DNA of 64,000 nucleotides from Actinocorallia herbida (GTDB lineage: Bacteria; Actinomycetota; Actinomycetes; Streptosporangiales; Streptosporangiaceae), in contig NZ_RJKE01000001.1 in assembly GCF_003751225.1 (NCBI RefSeq), positions 3,100,001 through 3,164,000 of the forward strand. Direction: 5' to 3'. A program made the position numbers and the translations under genes. Numbering within the stretch: the first letter of the stretch is position 1; every line of letters starts with the position of its first letter. This document shows positions 17,342-28,184 of this stretch, one piece after another. The notes under the pieces were generated by a model that saw nothing but the letters and a program-made list of their open reading frames with translations, did not search any database and was not told the origin of the DNA.

Positions 17342-18291
17342 TGGGAAGGATCGTCGCACGCGTCCTCGGCGCGGTCTTCGTCCTCTGGGCCGTCGTGACC
17401 CTGGCGTTCTTCGGCGCCTACGCGATCCCGGGAGACCCCGCCGAGGCCGTCGTGGGCGGCGCGGGATCGCGGTCGACGCCCGAGCAGCTCGCCCAGATCA
17501 GCGCGCAGTACGGGTTCGACCGGCCGCTGTGGGTCCAGTACCTCGACACGCTCGGCGACCTGCTGCACGGCGACCTCGGCACCTCCTACTCGCTGAAGAC
17601 GCCGGTGGCCACGCTGATCGGGCAGACCGTCGGCGGGACCCTGGTCCTCGCGGCGGCCTCCCTGGCCGTCGCCTGGGCCGTCGCGATCATCGTCGCGCTC
17701 GGCTCGACCCGCGACAGCAGGCTCGGCACGGCGCTGGGCTCGCTGCTGGAGGTCACCTCCGTGGCGGTGCCGCACTTCTGGCTCGGCAGCGTGCTGATCC
17801 TGCTGTTCAGCGTCGGCCTCGGCTGGCTGCCGCCGATCAGCACGCCGGGTCCCTCGGGGCTGGTGCTGCCGGTGCTCAGTCTGGCGCTGCCGCTGGCCGG
17901 GTTCCTCGGCCAGGTGATGCGCGAGTCGTTCATCGCGGCCCTGGACGCGCCGTTCACCCTCTCGGCGAGGGCCCGCGGCGAGACCGAGACCCGGGTCCGG
18001 CTGGTGCACGCGCTGCGGCACGCGGCGCTGCCCGCGATCAGCCTGTCGGGCTGGGCGTTCGGCTCGCTCATCAGCGGCGCGGTCGTGGTGGAGACGCTCT
18101 TCTCCCGGCCCGGCCTCGGCCGGACCCTGCTCGCCGGGGTCCTCGCCGGGGACATCCCGGTCATCGTCGGCGTGGTCCTCGTCATCGCGGCCGTGTACGT
18201 CCTGGTGACGTTCGCGACCGAGGCCGCGGACCGGATCGCCGACCCGCGGCTCAAGGCGGCCGCCCGTCCGACGGAGGCGGCGGCATGGTGA
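17341..18291 (+). CDS. ABC transporter permease (DppB-like)
   Basis: A 316-residue inner-membrane permease with about six transmembrane helices. It starts with the typical first helix of the DppB class (VARVLGAVFVLWAVVTLAFFGAY split by a charged start) and carries the periplasmic segment GDPAE...YGFDRPLWVQYLDTLGDLLHGDLG. The EAA loop (ARARGETETRVRLVHALRHAALP) that contacts the ATPase is present. It overlaps the binding-protein gene by one base at its start and the next permease by 7 bp at its end. It pairs with the second permease to form the channel. Confidence 0.9.
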   Translation: MGRIVARVLGAVFVLWAVVTLAFFGAYAIPGDPAEAVVGGAGSRSTPEQLAQISAQYGFDRPLWVQYLDTLGDLLHGDLGTSYSLKTPVATLIGQTVGGTLVLAAASLAVAWAVAIIVALGSTRDSRLGTALGSLLEVTSVAVPHFWLGSVLILLFSVGLGWLPPISTPGPSGLVLPVLSLALPLAGFLGQVMRESFIAALDAPFTLSARARGETETRVRLVHALRHAALPAISLSGWAFGSLISGAVVVETLFSRPGLGRTLLAGVLAGDIPVIVGVVLVIAAVYVLVTFATEAADRIADPRLKAAARPTEAAAW

Positions 18292-19136
18292 CCTTGACGA
18301 AAACGGCGGGCCCCGCGAGGCCGGCACGCCTGCTGAAGTCGGTGCGCCCCGGAGAGGCGGTCGGCGCCGTCCTGGTGCTGCTCCTGCTCGTGGCGATGGT
18401 CGCCCCGAGCGTCCTCGCCCCCTACGACCCGTTCGAGATCAACCCGTCCGAGGCGTTCCAGGGCCCGTCCTGGAGCCACTGGTTCGGCACCGACGAGTCG
18501 GGACGCGACGCGTTCAGCAGGGTCATCCACGGCACGCAGTCATCGATCCTCATCGGCCTCCTGGCGATGGCCATCGGGCTCGGCCTCGCGGTCGTGCTCG
18601 GCACCCTCGCAGGGCTCGGCAACCGGGCGCTGGACTTCGCCGTCGGCCGCGTACTCGAAGTGCTGTTCGCGGTGCCCGTGCTGCTGCTCGCGCTGCTGTT
18701 CGTCGCGGTGCTCGGCAGCGGCGTGGTGCCGTCCGGCATCGCGGTCGGGCTGGCGACCGCGCCGGGGTACGCCAGGCTCATCCGCAGCCAGGTGATCAGC
18801 GCCCGGACGTCCGGGTACGCCGAGGCCGCGACGGTCCTGGGCCGGAGCCGGTGGACGTCGCTGCGCCGGCACATCCTGCCGAACATGGCGTCCCGGCTGT
18901 TCGTGCTGGCCACGCTGGGCGTCGGGCAGGCCGTGGTGTGGGCGTGCTCGCTGAGCTTCCTCGGCCTCGGCGTCGCCCCGCCGAACACCGAGTGGGGCGC
19001 GATGCTCGCCGCGGGCCGCGACTACATCTCGAACGCCTGGTGGCTGACGGTCTTCCCCGGGGTGTTCATCGTGCTCACCGCGGCGACCCTGACGCTGCTC
19101 GGCCGCTCCCTCCAGAACCGTTCCCGGGAGGCATGA
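18285..19136 (+). CDS. ABC transporter permease (DppC-like)
   Basis: A 283-residue partner permease. The signature after the first helix, APYDPFEINPSEAFQGPS then HWFGTDESGRDAFSRVIHG, is diagnostic of DppC/OppC proteins. The EAA loop reads YAEAATVLGRSRWTSLRRHILPN. It ends with SFLGLGVAPPNTEWGAML, also typical. Start ATG 18285 (GTG 18288 is possible) lies inside the end of the previous gene. It shares the operon with the fused ATPase one base further on. Confidence 0.9.
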   Translation: MVTLTKTAGPARPARLLKSVRPGEAVGAVLVLLLLVAMVAPSVLAPYDPFEINPSEAFQGPSWSHWFGTDESGRDAFSRVIHGTQSSILIGLLAMAIGLGLAVVLGTLAGLGNRALDFAVGRVLEVLFAVPVLLLALLFVAVLGSGVVPSGIAVGLATAPGYARLIRSQVISARTSGYAEAATVLGRSRWTSLRRHILPNMASRLFVLATLGVGQAVVWACSLSFLGLGVAPPNTEWGAMLAAGRDYISNAWWLTVFPGVFIVLTAATLTLLGRSLQNRSREA

Positions 19137-19137
19137 C

Positions 19138-20766
<1,629 letters not shown>

Positions 20767-20818
20767 CCGCCGCGCCGCCTCACCCTTTCCTGACCCCCTT
20801 TCTCCCGAAGGACAGAGG

Positions 20819-22180
20819 ATGACCCTTCACTTCAACGCGTTCGTCATGAACACCGCATCGCACATCCAGCACGGCCAGTGGCGGCATCCCGACTCGGGCC
20901 AGGTCGACTTCGACGACGTCGATTTCTGGGTCGATCTCGCCAAGCGGCTGGAGGCGGGCCGCTTCGACGCGATCTTCTTCGCCGACGTGTCCGGGCTGTA
21001 CGGGCCCGCCGACGGCGACTACGAGGTGCACGCCCGCAACGGGCTCCAGATCCCCAGCAACGACCCGGCGGTGCTGCTGTCGGCGCTCGCGGTCAACACC
21101 GAGCACCTCGGTCTCGCCTACACCAGCGGCATCCTCCAGATGCCGCCGTTCACCTTCGCCCGGCAGATCTCCACCCTCGACCACATCTCCCGCGGCCGGG
21201 TCGCCTGGAACGTCGTCACCGGCACCCAGGAGAACGGCGCCCGCAACCTCGGGCTGCCCGGGCTCATCCCGCACGATGAGCGCTACCGGCAGGCCGAGGA
21301 GTTCGTGGACGTCACCTACCAGCTCTGGGAGGGCTCCTGGGACGACGGCGCGCTGCTGAAGGACCGGGCGCGCGGCGTCTACGCGGACGCGTCCAAGATC
21401 CACAAGATCCGGCACAAGGGCGAGTTCTACTCCGTCGAGGGCCCGCACCTGCCTTCGCCGTCGCGCCAGCGCACCCCTCTGCTGTTCCAGGCCGGCGCGT
21501 CGGCCACCGGGCGGTCCTTCGCCGCCCGGCACGCGGAGGCCGTGTTCATCGCGGCGCCCAGCCCCGAGGTCGCCGCCGAAGGCATCACCGAGACCCGGCG
21601 GCTCGCCGTGGAGGCGGGACGGCTCGCCTCCGACATCAAGTTCTTCCAGGGCATCTCGTTCGTCGTCGGCAGCACCGAGGAGGAGGCGAGGCGCAAGGAG
21701 GCGGACCTCGAGGAGTACATCAGCGCCGAGGGCATGCTCGCCCACATGAACTTCGGGACGCGGCCCGACGGCACCGCCTACCCGCCCGAGACGCTCCTCA
21801 AGGACATCGACACCGAGACCAGCAAGGGCATCCTGGAGTGGCTGCGGCGCAGCGTCACCGACCGGGAGCCGACCGTCGCCGACCTCGCCGACATCGTCGC
21901 CAGGCGGGCCACCCGGCTCGTCGGGACGCCCGAGCAGATCGCTGACGGCCTCCAGGTCTGGAAGGACGCCGGAGTCGACGGCATCAACGTCGTCAACTGG
22001 CGGCTTCCCGGCTCCTACCAGGAGTTCATCGACCACGTCATGCCCGTCCTGCGCAAGCGCGGGCTCGCCCAGGAGGAGTACACCGAGGGCTCGCTGCGCA
22101 AGAAGCTGTTCGGCACCGACCTGATCAACGACCGCCACCCCGCCGCCCGCCACCGCGGCGCGTTCAAGGAGTCCCGATGA
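20819..22180 (+). CDS. NtaA/SnaA/DszA-family FMNH2-dependent monooxygenase
   Basis: A 453-residue luciferase-like (LLM) monooxygenase. Family hallmarks are MTLHFNAFVMNTASHIQHGQWRHPDS at the N-terminus (given here as two parts of one motif), GRFDAIFFAD, HISRGRVAWNVVTG, and FQAGASATGRSFAARHAE. The length matches DszA and NtaA (about 450). DszA cleaves C-S bonds of sulfones and NtaA oxidises nitrilotriacetate; neighbours of the SfnB/DszC type favour a sulfur substrate. It has a clear ribosome site (GAAGGACAGAGG) and its stop overlaps the next start (ATGA). It also needs reduced flavin from an outside reductase. Confidence 0.9.
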   Translation: MTLHFNAFVMNTASHIQHGQWRHPDSGQVDFDDVDFWVDLAKRLEAGRFDAIFFADVSGLYGPADGDYEVHARNGLQIPSNDPAVLLSALAVNTEHLGLAYTSGILQMPPFTFARQISTLDHISRGRVAWNVVTGTQENGARNLGLPGLIPHDERYRQAEEFVDVTYQLWEGSWDDGALLKDRARGVYADASKIHKIRHKGEFYSVEGPHLPSPSRQRTPLLFQAGASATGRSFAARHAEAVFIAAPSPEVAAEGITETRRLAVEAGRLASDIKFFQGISFVVGSTEEEARRKEADLEEYISAEGMLAHMNFGTRPDGTAYPPETLLKDIDTETSKGILEWLRRSVTDREPTVADLADIVARRATRLVGTPEQIADGLQVWKDAGVDGINVVNWRLPGSYQEFIDHVMPVLRKRGLAQEEYTEGSLRKKLFGTDLINDRHPAARHRGAFKESR

Positions 22181-23394
22181 CCGCCCCGCTCCCCGTCGCC
22201 GATGACGAGGCCGCCTACGAGCGGCTCGCGGCGCGGTTCCGCCCCGTCTTCGCGCGGATCGCGGAGGGCACGGTGGACCGGGAGCTCCACCGCGGCCTCG
22301 CCCACGAACCCGTCGCGTGGTTGAAAGAGGCCGGGTTCGGCGCGGTGCGGGTGCCGGTCGAGCTCGGCGGGTCCGGCGCGTCCGTCACCCAGCTGTTCCG
22401 GCTGCTCGTCGAGCTCGGCGAGGCCGACTCCAACCTGCCGCAGATCCTGCGCGCCCACTTCGGCCTGCTCGAAGAGCGGCTGCACGACGCCGACGGCGAC
22501 GCCCGCGAACGCTGGCTGAAGCGGATCGGCGCGGGCGCGATCATCGGGAACGCCACGACCGAGATCGGCGGCGGCGCCCTCGGCGCCGTCGGGACCACGC
22601 TCACCGGCGACGGGCCGACGTGGGAGCTGACCGGCACCAAGCACTACAGCACCGGCAGCCTGTACGCCGACTGGATCGCGGTCCTCGCCCGGCGCGGCGA
22701 GGAGGCGCAGGGCTTCGCGCTGGTCGCCGCCGACGCCCCGGGCGTCGAACGGATCGACGACTGGGACGGCTTCGGCCAGCGCCTCACCGGCTCGGGCACC
22801 ACCGTGCTGGAAGGCGCCGAGGTCGAGCCCGCCGACGTGTTCTGGTTCGCCGACCGCGGCCCCAACTACATGATCGCCTTCTACCAGCTGTTCCACCTGG
22901 CGACGCTCAGCGGGATCGGCCGGGCCGTCGTGCGGGACGCCGCCGAGTACGTCCGCGGGCGCAAGCGGGTGTTCAGCCACGGCAGCGGCCCGTCCCCGGC
23001 GGAGGACCCGCTGGTCCAGCAGGTCGTCGGGCGGATCTCCGGGCTGGCGTTCGCGGCCGAGGCGACGACCCTCGCCGCCGTCGCCCGGCTCGAGGCGATC
23101 AACGCGCTCCGCGCCGCGGGGGAGGTGCCGCAGGAGGTCTTCGACGCGGCCGAGATCGCCGCGTCGCAGGCGCACATCACGGTCGCCGACACCGTCCTGC
23201 GGGCGGCGAACCTGCTGTTCGAGACCGGGGGCGCCTCGACCGTCCAGCGCACCAAGGCGCTCGACCGGCACTGGCGCAACGCGCGCACCCTCGCGGTGCA
23301 CAACCCGGTCATCTACAAGGAACGCGTGGTCGGCGACCACCTGGTGAACCAGGCGGCCCCGGCCTACTCGTGGATCGTGGGAGTACGGAAGTGA
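22177..23394 (+). CDS. SfnB/DszC-type monooxygenase, second paralogue
   Basis: A 405-residue protein of the acyl-CoA dehydrogenase fold, closest in layout to the flavin-dependent SfnB group: GNATTEIGGG, GTKHYSTGSLYADW and GFGQRLTGSGTT mirror the first paralogue. The C-terminal helical bundle ends with the conserved RHWRNARTLAVHNPVIYKERVVG, which in this group replaces the dehydrogenase catalytic region. It is translationally coupled on both sides (ATGA with the LLM gene, GTGA with the third paralogue). Probably an S-oxygenating step acting with the DszA-like enzyme. Confidence 0.87.
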   Translation: MTAPLPVADDEAAYERLAARFRPVFARIAEGTVDRELHRGLAHEPVAWLKEAGFGAVRVPVELGGSGASVTQLFRLLVELGEADSNLPQILRAHFGLLEERLHDADGDARERWLKRIGAGAIIGNATTEIGGGALGAVGTTLTGDGPTWELTGTKHYSTGSLYADWIAVLARRGEEAQGFALVAADAPGVERIDDWDGFGQRLTGSGTTVLEGAEVEPADVFWFADRGPNYMIAFYQLFHLATLSGIGRAVVRDAAEYVRGRKRVFSHGSGPSPAEDPLVQQVVGRISGLAFAAEATTLAAVARLEAINALRAAGEVPQEVFDAAEIAASQAHITVADTVLRAANLLFETGGASTVQRTKALDRHWRNARTLAVHNPVIYKERVVGDHLVNQAAPAYSWIVGVRK

Positions 23395-24608
23395 ACGAGC
23401 TGGACCTCATCCCGGACCCGAGCGTCCCGGACGACCCCGCGCTGCGCCACTGGACCGGCGTCGCCGCCGAGGTCGCCGCGAAGCTGCGCGCCGACGTCAT
23501 CGAGCGCGACGCGGCGAACATGGAGCCGCACACCGAGATGGCGCTGCTGCGCGAGCACGGGCTGCTCTCGCTGACCGTCCCGGCCGAGTTCGGCGGGCAC
23601 GGGCAGCCGTGGCGGACGGGCCTCCAGGTCTCCCGGCTCATCGCCCGCACCGACGCCTCCGTCGCGCACATCCTCGCCTACCACTACGCGTGGCTGCGGG
23701 TGCTGGAGTACTTCCGGACGCCCGAGTCCGACGGGCAGCTCCGCGAGACCGCCGCGCGCGGGCTGGTGTGGGCGAGCCCGGGGCACAACCGGGCGGGGTT
23801 CCCCAAGCTGATCCCGGTCGAAGGCGGCCAGGTCGTCACCGGTGACAGCGGCTTCGCCACGGGAGCCCCGGTCTGCGACCGGATCTTCACCCGCGTCGTG
23901 CACGCCGGGACCGGGCGTGCGATGGCCGTCGCGCTGGACGCCGCCGCCGAGGGCATCGCCTACACCGGGACCTGGGACGTGCTCGGGCAGCGCCTCACCG
24001 CGAGCCGCGAGATCACGCTGACCGAGGTGCCCGTCCCCGACGCCGCGATCCTCGCCGACCTCGGGCCACTGGACGCCGCGCCGCCGCCGTACCAGGCGCT
24101 CGGCGTGCTCAACTTCCAGCTCATCTTCGGCACGCTGCAACTGGGCGTCGCCGAGGGCGCGCTGCTGGAGGGCGCCGAGTACACGCGGACCCGCACCAGG
24201 CCCTGGTACCACTCGCTCGTGGAGAAGGGCAGCGACGAGCCGTTCATCCTCCAGGGCTACGGCGGCCACGTCGCCCGGCTCCAGGCGGTCTCCGCGCTGG
24301 TCGACCGGGCCGAGAAGGCGCTGCTCTGGCTCTACGAGCGCGGCGAGGAGGCGACACCCGCCGAGCGCGCGGCGGTCGCCGAGACGATCGTGAGCTTGAA
24401 GATCTCCTCCACGGAGGCTTCGCTGACCGCCGCGTCGGAGCTGTTCGACCTGACCGGCGCCCGGTCCACCGCCACCGACGTCGGCCTCGGCCGCTTCTGG
24501 CGCGACCTCCGCACCCTGAGCCTCCACGACCCGGTCGCCTACAAGCAGCACGAGCTGGGCCGCTACTTCGTCAACGGCCACGAACCCGAAGCCTCCGGCT
24601 ACCGCTGA
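23391..24608 (+). CDS. SfnB/DszC-type monooxygenase, third paralogue
   Basis: A 405-residue paralogue beginning at GTG 23391, which overlaps the previous stop. It has ALLREHGLLSLTVPAEFGG, a beta domain with WDVLGQRLTASREITL, and the C-terminal LGRFWRDLRTLSLHDPVAYKQHELG. It is the most diverged of the three. The flavin-contact residues look different (GHNRAGFPKLIPVEGG), so it may act on a different intermediate or oxidation state. Last gene of the operon, followed at 17 bases by a strong hairpin. Confidence 0.86.
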   Translation: MNELDLIPDPSVPDDPALRHWTGVAAEVAAKLRADVIERDAANMEPHTEMALLREHGLLSLTVPAEFGGHGQPWRTGLQVSRLIARTDASVAHILAYHYAWLRVLEYFRTPESDGQLRETAARGLVWASPGHNRAGFPKLIPVEGGQVVTGDSGFATGAPVCDRIFTRVVHAGTGRAMAVALDAAAEGIAYTGTWDVLGQRLTASREITLTEVPVPDAAILADLGPLDAAPPPYQALGVLNFQLIFGTLQLGVAEGALLEGAEYTRTRTRPWYHSLVEKGSDEPFILQGYGGHVARLQAVSALVDRAEKALLWLYERGEEATPAERAAVAETIVSLKISSTEASLTAASELFDLTGARSTATDVGLGRFWRDLRTLSLHDPVAYKQHELGRYFVNGHEPEASGYR

Positions 24609-24624
24609 CCCTTTCCGATCTTCC

Positions 24625-24656
24625 GGCCCGGGCGCCGTCCCAGACGGCCCCGGGCC
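24625..24656 (+). terminator. Strong terminator of the organosulfur operon
   Basis: Fourteen paired bases with one bulged C: GGCCCGGG and GCCGTC on the left (24625-24639), GACGGC and CCCGGGCC on the right (24643-24656), loop CCA. It lies 16 bases after the stop at 24608, then TTCGGTCGT. Confidence 0.8.
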
Positions 24657-24667
24657 TTCGGTCGTCC

Positions 24668-24799
24668 TCAGGCGGCCCCGTCGAACAGCTCCTCGGCCCA
24701 CCGCCACATCCGCGACTCCGCCGGCGGATCCAGCACCCCGAGCACATCCAGAACCGCCCTGAGCAGCCTGTCGTCCTCATCCACATACCCCGTCGTCAT
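24668..24799 (-). CDS. Small acidic hypothetical protein
   Basis: A 43-residue frame (MTTGYVDEDDRLLRAVLDVL then a Trp-containing helix, SRMWRWAEELFDGAA). It is amphipathic, acidic and looks like real coding sequence, but I do not recognise a family. It is convergent with the sulfur operon, with the terminator between them. The start is uncertain: the frame is open up to 24967 and no good ribosome site is seen. The rest of the gap to 25023 is C- or G-rich with nothing else evident. Confidence 0.45.
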   Translation of the reverse strand: MTTGYVDEDDRLLRAVLDVLGVLDPPAESRMWRWAEELFDGAA

Positions 24800-25023
24800 G
24801 CCCGCGACAATGCCGCCACCCCCCACCCCGCCGCTCCCCACATGACCACCCCTTAACCCCCGCCCACAAGAACCCGGAAGAACCCCCTCCCCCCAGAACC
24901 TCCACCTGACCCACCCCAGACACCACCCGGAACGGAACTCGAGGATGGTCGAGCGCGATCGGACCATGGCCTGCGCCCGCCGACGCCCTGTACGGTCGGC
25001 CTCTGCTCGGGAAGGTGCGGAAG

Positions 25024-25749
25024 ATGCCGAATGCGGGCGTGCAGAGGATCGCAGACGCCGTGCGGGTCCGGGACGGGGCGGGCGCGTTAGTGGGGGTCGG
25101 CGAAGAAGAGATCCTCGCGGTCATGGCAGACCAGGGACTGGGCCGGTTGCCGGGCGCCTATCGTGAGTTCCTCGCCCTGATGGGGCGCCGCGCGGGAAGG
25201 CTTCTGGCGGGTACCGACGCGTTCCATCCCGCGATCTTCGGGCTCAAGAAGAGCGCACCCGAACTCTCCGAGGGGACGGCGTTCGAGGGCATTCCGCCCG
25301 GGGCGCTCGTCTTCGCCATGCACCAGGGCTACCAGGTCTACTGGATGGAGGACGTGTCCGCCGACGACCCGAAGGTCTTCTTCTACCAGGAGGGCGACGA
25401 CGGGATCGCCCGGGAATGGGAGTCGTTCACCGAATTCCTGAACGCCGAGTTCGGGGACGGCGGGGCGCTGGTTTCCCTGGTGGAGGCGGCGGTCACGGGG
25501 TTCGTCACGATGGAGATGGCGGACGGGATCGCGCGCGAGTATCCCGAGGTCGTCGGGTCGGTGGTCGGGTGGATCCGCGATGCGGCCGCTGCGGGGAACT
25601 GGCGGAGGGTGGAGAGGCTGGCGAATCTCGCGGCTCCGCTCGCCCCTCCCGGGCTGGGTGCGGAGCTCTGCGGGATCCTCGAAGCGGATCCGGTCGGGCT
25701 GGGCGTCGAGGACGAGCTCGGTTTCGATGAAGCGCGAATGCCGGAGTGA
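25024..25749 (+). CDS. SMI1/KNR4 (SUKH) family protein
   Basis: A 241-residue protein. Residues 5-135 are a SUKH domain: helix RIADAVRV, EILAVMADQGLGRLPGAYREFLALMG, and the strand block GALVFAMHQGYQVYWMEDVSADDPKVFFYQEGD, then FTEFLNAEF. A second, helical domain (about 140-241) has no family I recognise. SUKH proteins serve as immunity proteins to contact toxins or as adaptors; no toxin gene is adjacent, so immunity is not supported. ATG 25024 has GGAAGG at 8 bases. The kinase gene starts 86 bp further on the same strand. Confidence 0.82.
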   Translation: MPNAGVQRIADAVRVRDGAGALVGVGEEEILAVMADQGLGRLPGAYREFLALMGRRAGRLLAGTDAFHPAIFGLKKSAPELSEGTAFEGIPPGALVFAMHQGYQVYWMEDVSADDPKVFFYQEGDDGIAREWESFTEFLNAEFGDGGALVSLVEAAVTGFVTMEMADGIAREYPEVVGSVVGWIRDAAAAGNWRRVERLANLAAPLAPPGLGAELCGILEADPVGLGVEDELGFDEARMPE

Positions 25750-25835
25750 CCTGTCCTGCCACGGGTGTCGGACCGCCGGTGGCCCACAGCGGACAGGCGC
25801 TTCGGCGGGGCGTCCGGCACCACCACAATGCGACC

Positions 25836-27893
25836 ATGGCGTGGCACGCGGAGACGGCACCGCTCACCCCTGAGGATCCACGCGCGCTAGGTGGGTACCG
25901 CCTGCACGGCAGGCTCGGCGCGGGCGGCCAGGGTGTCGTCTACCTGGGCGCGGACGGGAGCGGGCGGCACGTCGCGGTGAAAACCCTGCGCGCTCCCAGC
26001 GGCATCGCTCGGGAGCGGTTCGCGGCCGAGGCCGAGCACGTCATGCGCGTTCCCCGGTTCTGCATCGCGGCGGTCCTCGCGGCCGACGCGTACGCGGACC
26101 CGCCCTACGTGGTCAGCGAGTACGTTCCGGGGCCGTCGCTGGCGGCGGCGGTCCGCCGGAGGGGCCCGCACACGGGCGGCGACCTGGACCGGCTCGCCGT
26201 CGCCACGGCGACCGCGCTGATCGCCATCCACCAGGCGGATGTGGTCCACCTCGACTTCAAGCCCGCGAACATCATCGTCGGCGCCGATGGCCCGCGGGTG
26301 ATCGACTTCGGCATCGCGCGGCTGCGGGAGACCATCACCGGTGGCGCGGCCCGCATCGGCACGCCCGCCTACATGGCCCCGGAGCAGGCGCACGGGGACG
26401 TCCTGCCCGGCCCCGCCACCGACCTGTGGGCGTGGGCGCTCACGATGGTGTTCGCCGCGACCGGCCGCGATGTCTTCCGCGGCGGCTCGGTGCGCGACAT
26501 CCTCGCGAAGGTGGGTGCGGGCGCACCCGTCCCGACCGCCCTGGACCGGCCGCTCGCCGACGCGGTGGCCGAGTGCCTGTCGGCCGACCCGCGGCGCCGG
26601 CCGACCGCACGGCGGGTGCTGGGCCTCCTCACCGGGCTGCCGGGGACCCTGACGGACGGCCAGGCGATGAGCCAGGGCGCCGACCTGGCCTCGGGATCCG
26701 CCGGGTTCGCGGCGATGGCCGAGGAGGCCCTGCGCAGGGGCCGCTACGCCCTCGCGATCCGGTACGCCGACCAGGGCCTGGCGCGCGCCGACGGCCAGGA
26801 GGCCCTGCGGCTGACCCGGGACGAGGCCCGCTGCCACCGCGTGCGCGGCCTCGCCGAGCGGGCGCTGCGCGAAGGCGACGGGCTCGAGGACCTCGAACTC
26901 GCGTACGAGATCGACCCGGAGGACTCCGAGTTCACCCTCACCTACGCCCGGGCCCTGGACGAGGACGGCCACCACGACGAGGCGTTCGCCCTGGCCCCCG
27001 ACGACCCGGGGATCGCCGGGGCCTGGGTGGAGGCGCTCGTCGAGCGGTACCGGACCGATCCCGGCGAGGTGAACGACACCCAGAGCGGGACCGCGCTGCG
27101 GCTCTGCCCGGACGATCGCCGGGTGGTCCTGATGCGGGCCGGGGTCCTCGCCCGGACGGACGGGGGCCTGCCCGAGGCGTCCACGCTGGTGTCCGGGGAT
27201 TCGGATCTCTCCTGGCGGCTCGCCTCGTCGCTGGCCCAGGGCCGGCCGAGCCAGATCCGGGCCGCGGCCCGCCTGGCGCCTAGCCTGGCCACGGACGCCT
27301 ACTCCGCGCTACTGACCGACCCCCTGGAGAGCGAGCCGACCTTCGCCCACCTGCGCGGCCTCTGGCCGGACCTGCCGGAGGAGGAGCGGCAGCGGCTGTC
27401 CGACGCGGTGGCAGACCGCCTCGCCACGCTGGTCCCCTCCCCGTCGGCGCCGTTCGACCGCGACACTCTGCACGCCTTCTCCCGCGAGGTGTGCACGGGG
27501 ATGCTCGACCTAGGGCCGCCCGACGGGCTGCGGCTGCGCGGCCGCCGCGTTCTGGCCGGGGTGGGCATCTGGATCGGGGTCTTTGCCGTCGTGCTGGTGA
27601 CGGCGGCGTTCTGCTCCTGGATCGCCGTGTTCTTCGGCGTGGCCTTGAAGGTGGGCGATGGTGAGACCACGGACGCCGACAACACGCTCTTCGTCGCGGG
27701 CCTGATCGGTGCGAGCGTCCTGAGCCTCGTGGCGTCGCTGTGGTTCGCCACCTTCTACCTGCGGCGGCTGCGCGCCCGCGGCGCCCGGACACTGACCCTC
27801 CACCGGGCGAACCCGCCCTGGGCCCCGTACCTTCGCGCCCACGACACGGGCTCCTTCGACGACCCCTTCCTCGGCGACGCCCATTTCGACTGA
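25836..27893 (+). CDS. Ser/Thr protein kinase with C-terminal membrane anchor
   Basis: A 685-residue Hanks-type kinase. Glycine loop GRLGAGGQGVVYLG (25-38), ATP Lys49 (VAVKT), catalytic loop HLDFKPAN (138-145, Asp140; a non-RD kinase because Leu replaces Arg), DFG at 157-159, and activation end GTPAYMAPEQ. After the kinase (to about 265) comes a helical TPR-like stretch (280-560; RRGRYALAIRYADQGLA, YEIDPEDSEFTLTYARALDEDG). Two membrane helices near 573-600 and 615-640 end in a cytoplasmic tail. Most actinomycete kinases instead have one helix and an extracellular sensor, so this topology is less usual. It probably senses through the TPR region. Confidence 0.88.
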   Translation: MAWHAETAPLTPEDPRALGGYRLHGRLGAGGQGVVYLGADGSGRHVAVKTLRAPSGIARERFAAEAEHVMRVPRFCIAAVLAADAYADPPYVVSEYVPGPSLAAAVRRRGPHTGGDLDRLAVATATALIAIHQADVVHLDFKPANIIVGADGPRVIDFGIARLRETITGGAARIGTPAYMAPEQAHGDVLPGPATDLWAWALTMVFAATGRDVFRGGSVRDILAKVGAGAPVPTALDRPLADAVAECLSADPRRRPTARRVLGLLTGLPGTLTDGQAMSQGADLASGSAGFAAMAEEALRRGRYALAIRYADQGLARADGQEALRLTRDEARCHRVRGLAERALREGDGLEDLELAYEIDPEDSEFTLTYARALDEDGHHDEAFALAPDDPGIAGAWVEALVERYRTDPGEVNDTQSGTALRLCPDDRRVVLMRAGVLARTDGGLPEASTLVSGDSDLSWRLASSLAQGRPSQIRAAARLAPSLATDAYSALLTDPLESEPTFAHLRGLWPDLPEEERQRLSDAVADRLATLVPSPSAPFDRDTLHAFSREVCTGMLDLGPPDGLRLRGRRVLAGVGIWIGVFAVVLVTAAFCSWIAVFFGVALKVGDGETTDADNTLFVAGLIGASVLSLVASLWFATFYLRRLRARGARTLTLHRANPPWAPYLRAHDTGSFDDPFLGDAHFD

Positions 27894-27990
27894 CGACTCG
27901 GCTTCCTTGAACGTGCGGACCGCCCGGAAGGGGTTCTGAACCGTTGCCCGTTGAGTGTTCAGGAGTGTTCGGAAGCGCCCACAAGGTCGT

Positions 27991-28017
27991 GTCCGTGGTG
28001 TCCGTGGTGTCCGTGGT
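27991..28017. repeat. Three perfect 9-bp repeats
   Basis: GTCCGTGGT occurs three times head to tail (27991-28017). Both strands are open around it, giving VSVVSV on the plus strand and HGHHGH-type reading on the minus strand, but no frame is a convincing gene. It sits in the 27894-28184 gap before the decayed transposon. Confidence 0.6.
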
Positions 28018-28184
28018 GCTGATCGTCGTTGTCTCCCTGGCCGGGGTGCACGGCCGCTGGTTCCGGCAGCATGGCAGGGAATGTGTGTTGCCCGATTCCC
28101 CGGACATGGCCCCGGCACCGGGAGTAGGTTCTCGATTGATCACATTGAGTGATATCGGCCGGGTGAGGGGGTCGTCTGCTGTGG

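Noticed and set aside
27991-28017. CRISPR-like direct repeats
   Set aside because: Three adjacent 9-bp copies without spacers; not a CRISPR array. No such array was seen in the window.
27944-28184. Membrane-like ORF reading VSVVSVVSVV
   Set aside because: The hydrophobic run is made by a 9-bp repeat; other frames are equally open and no ribosome site is present.
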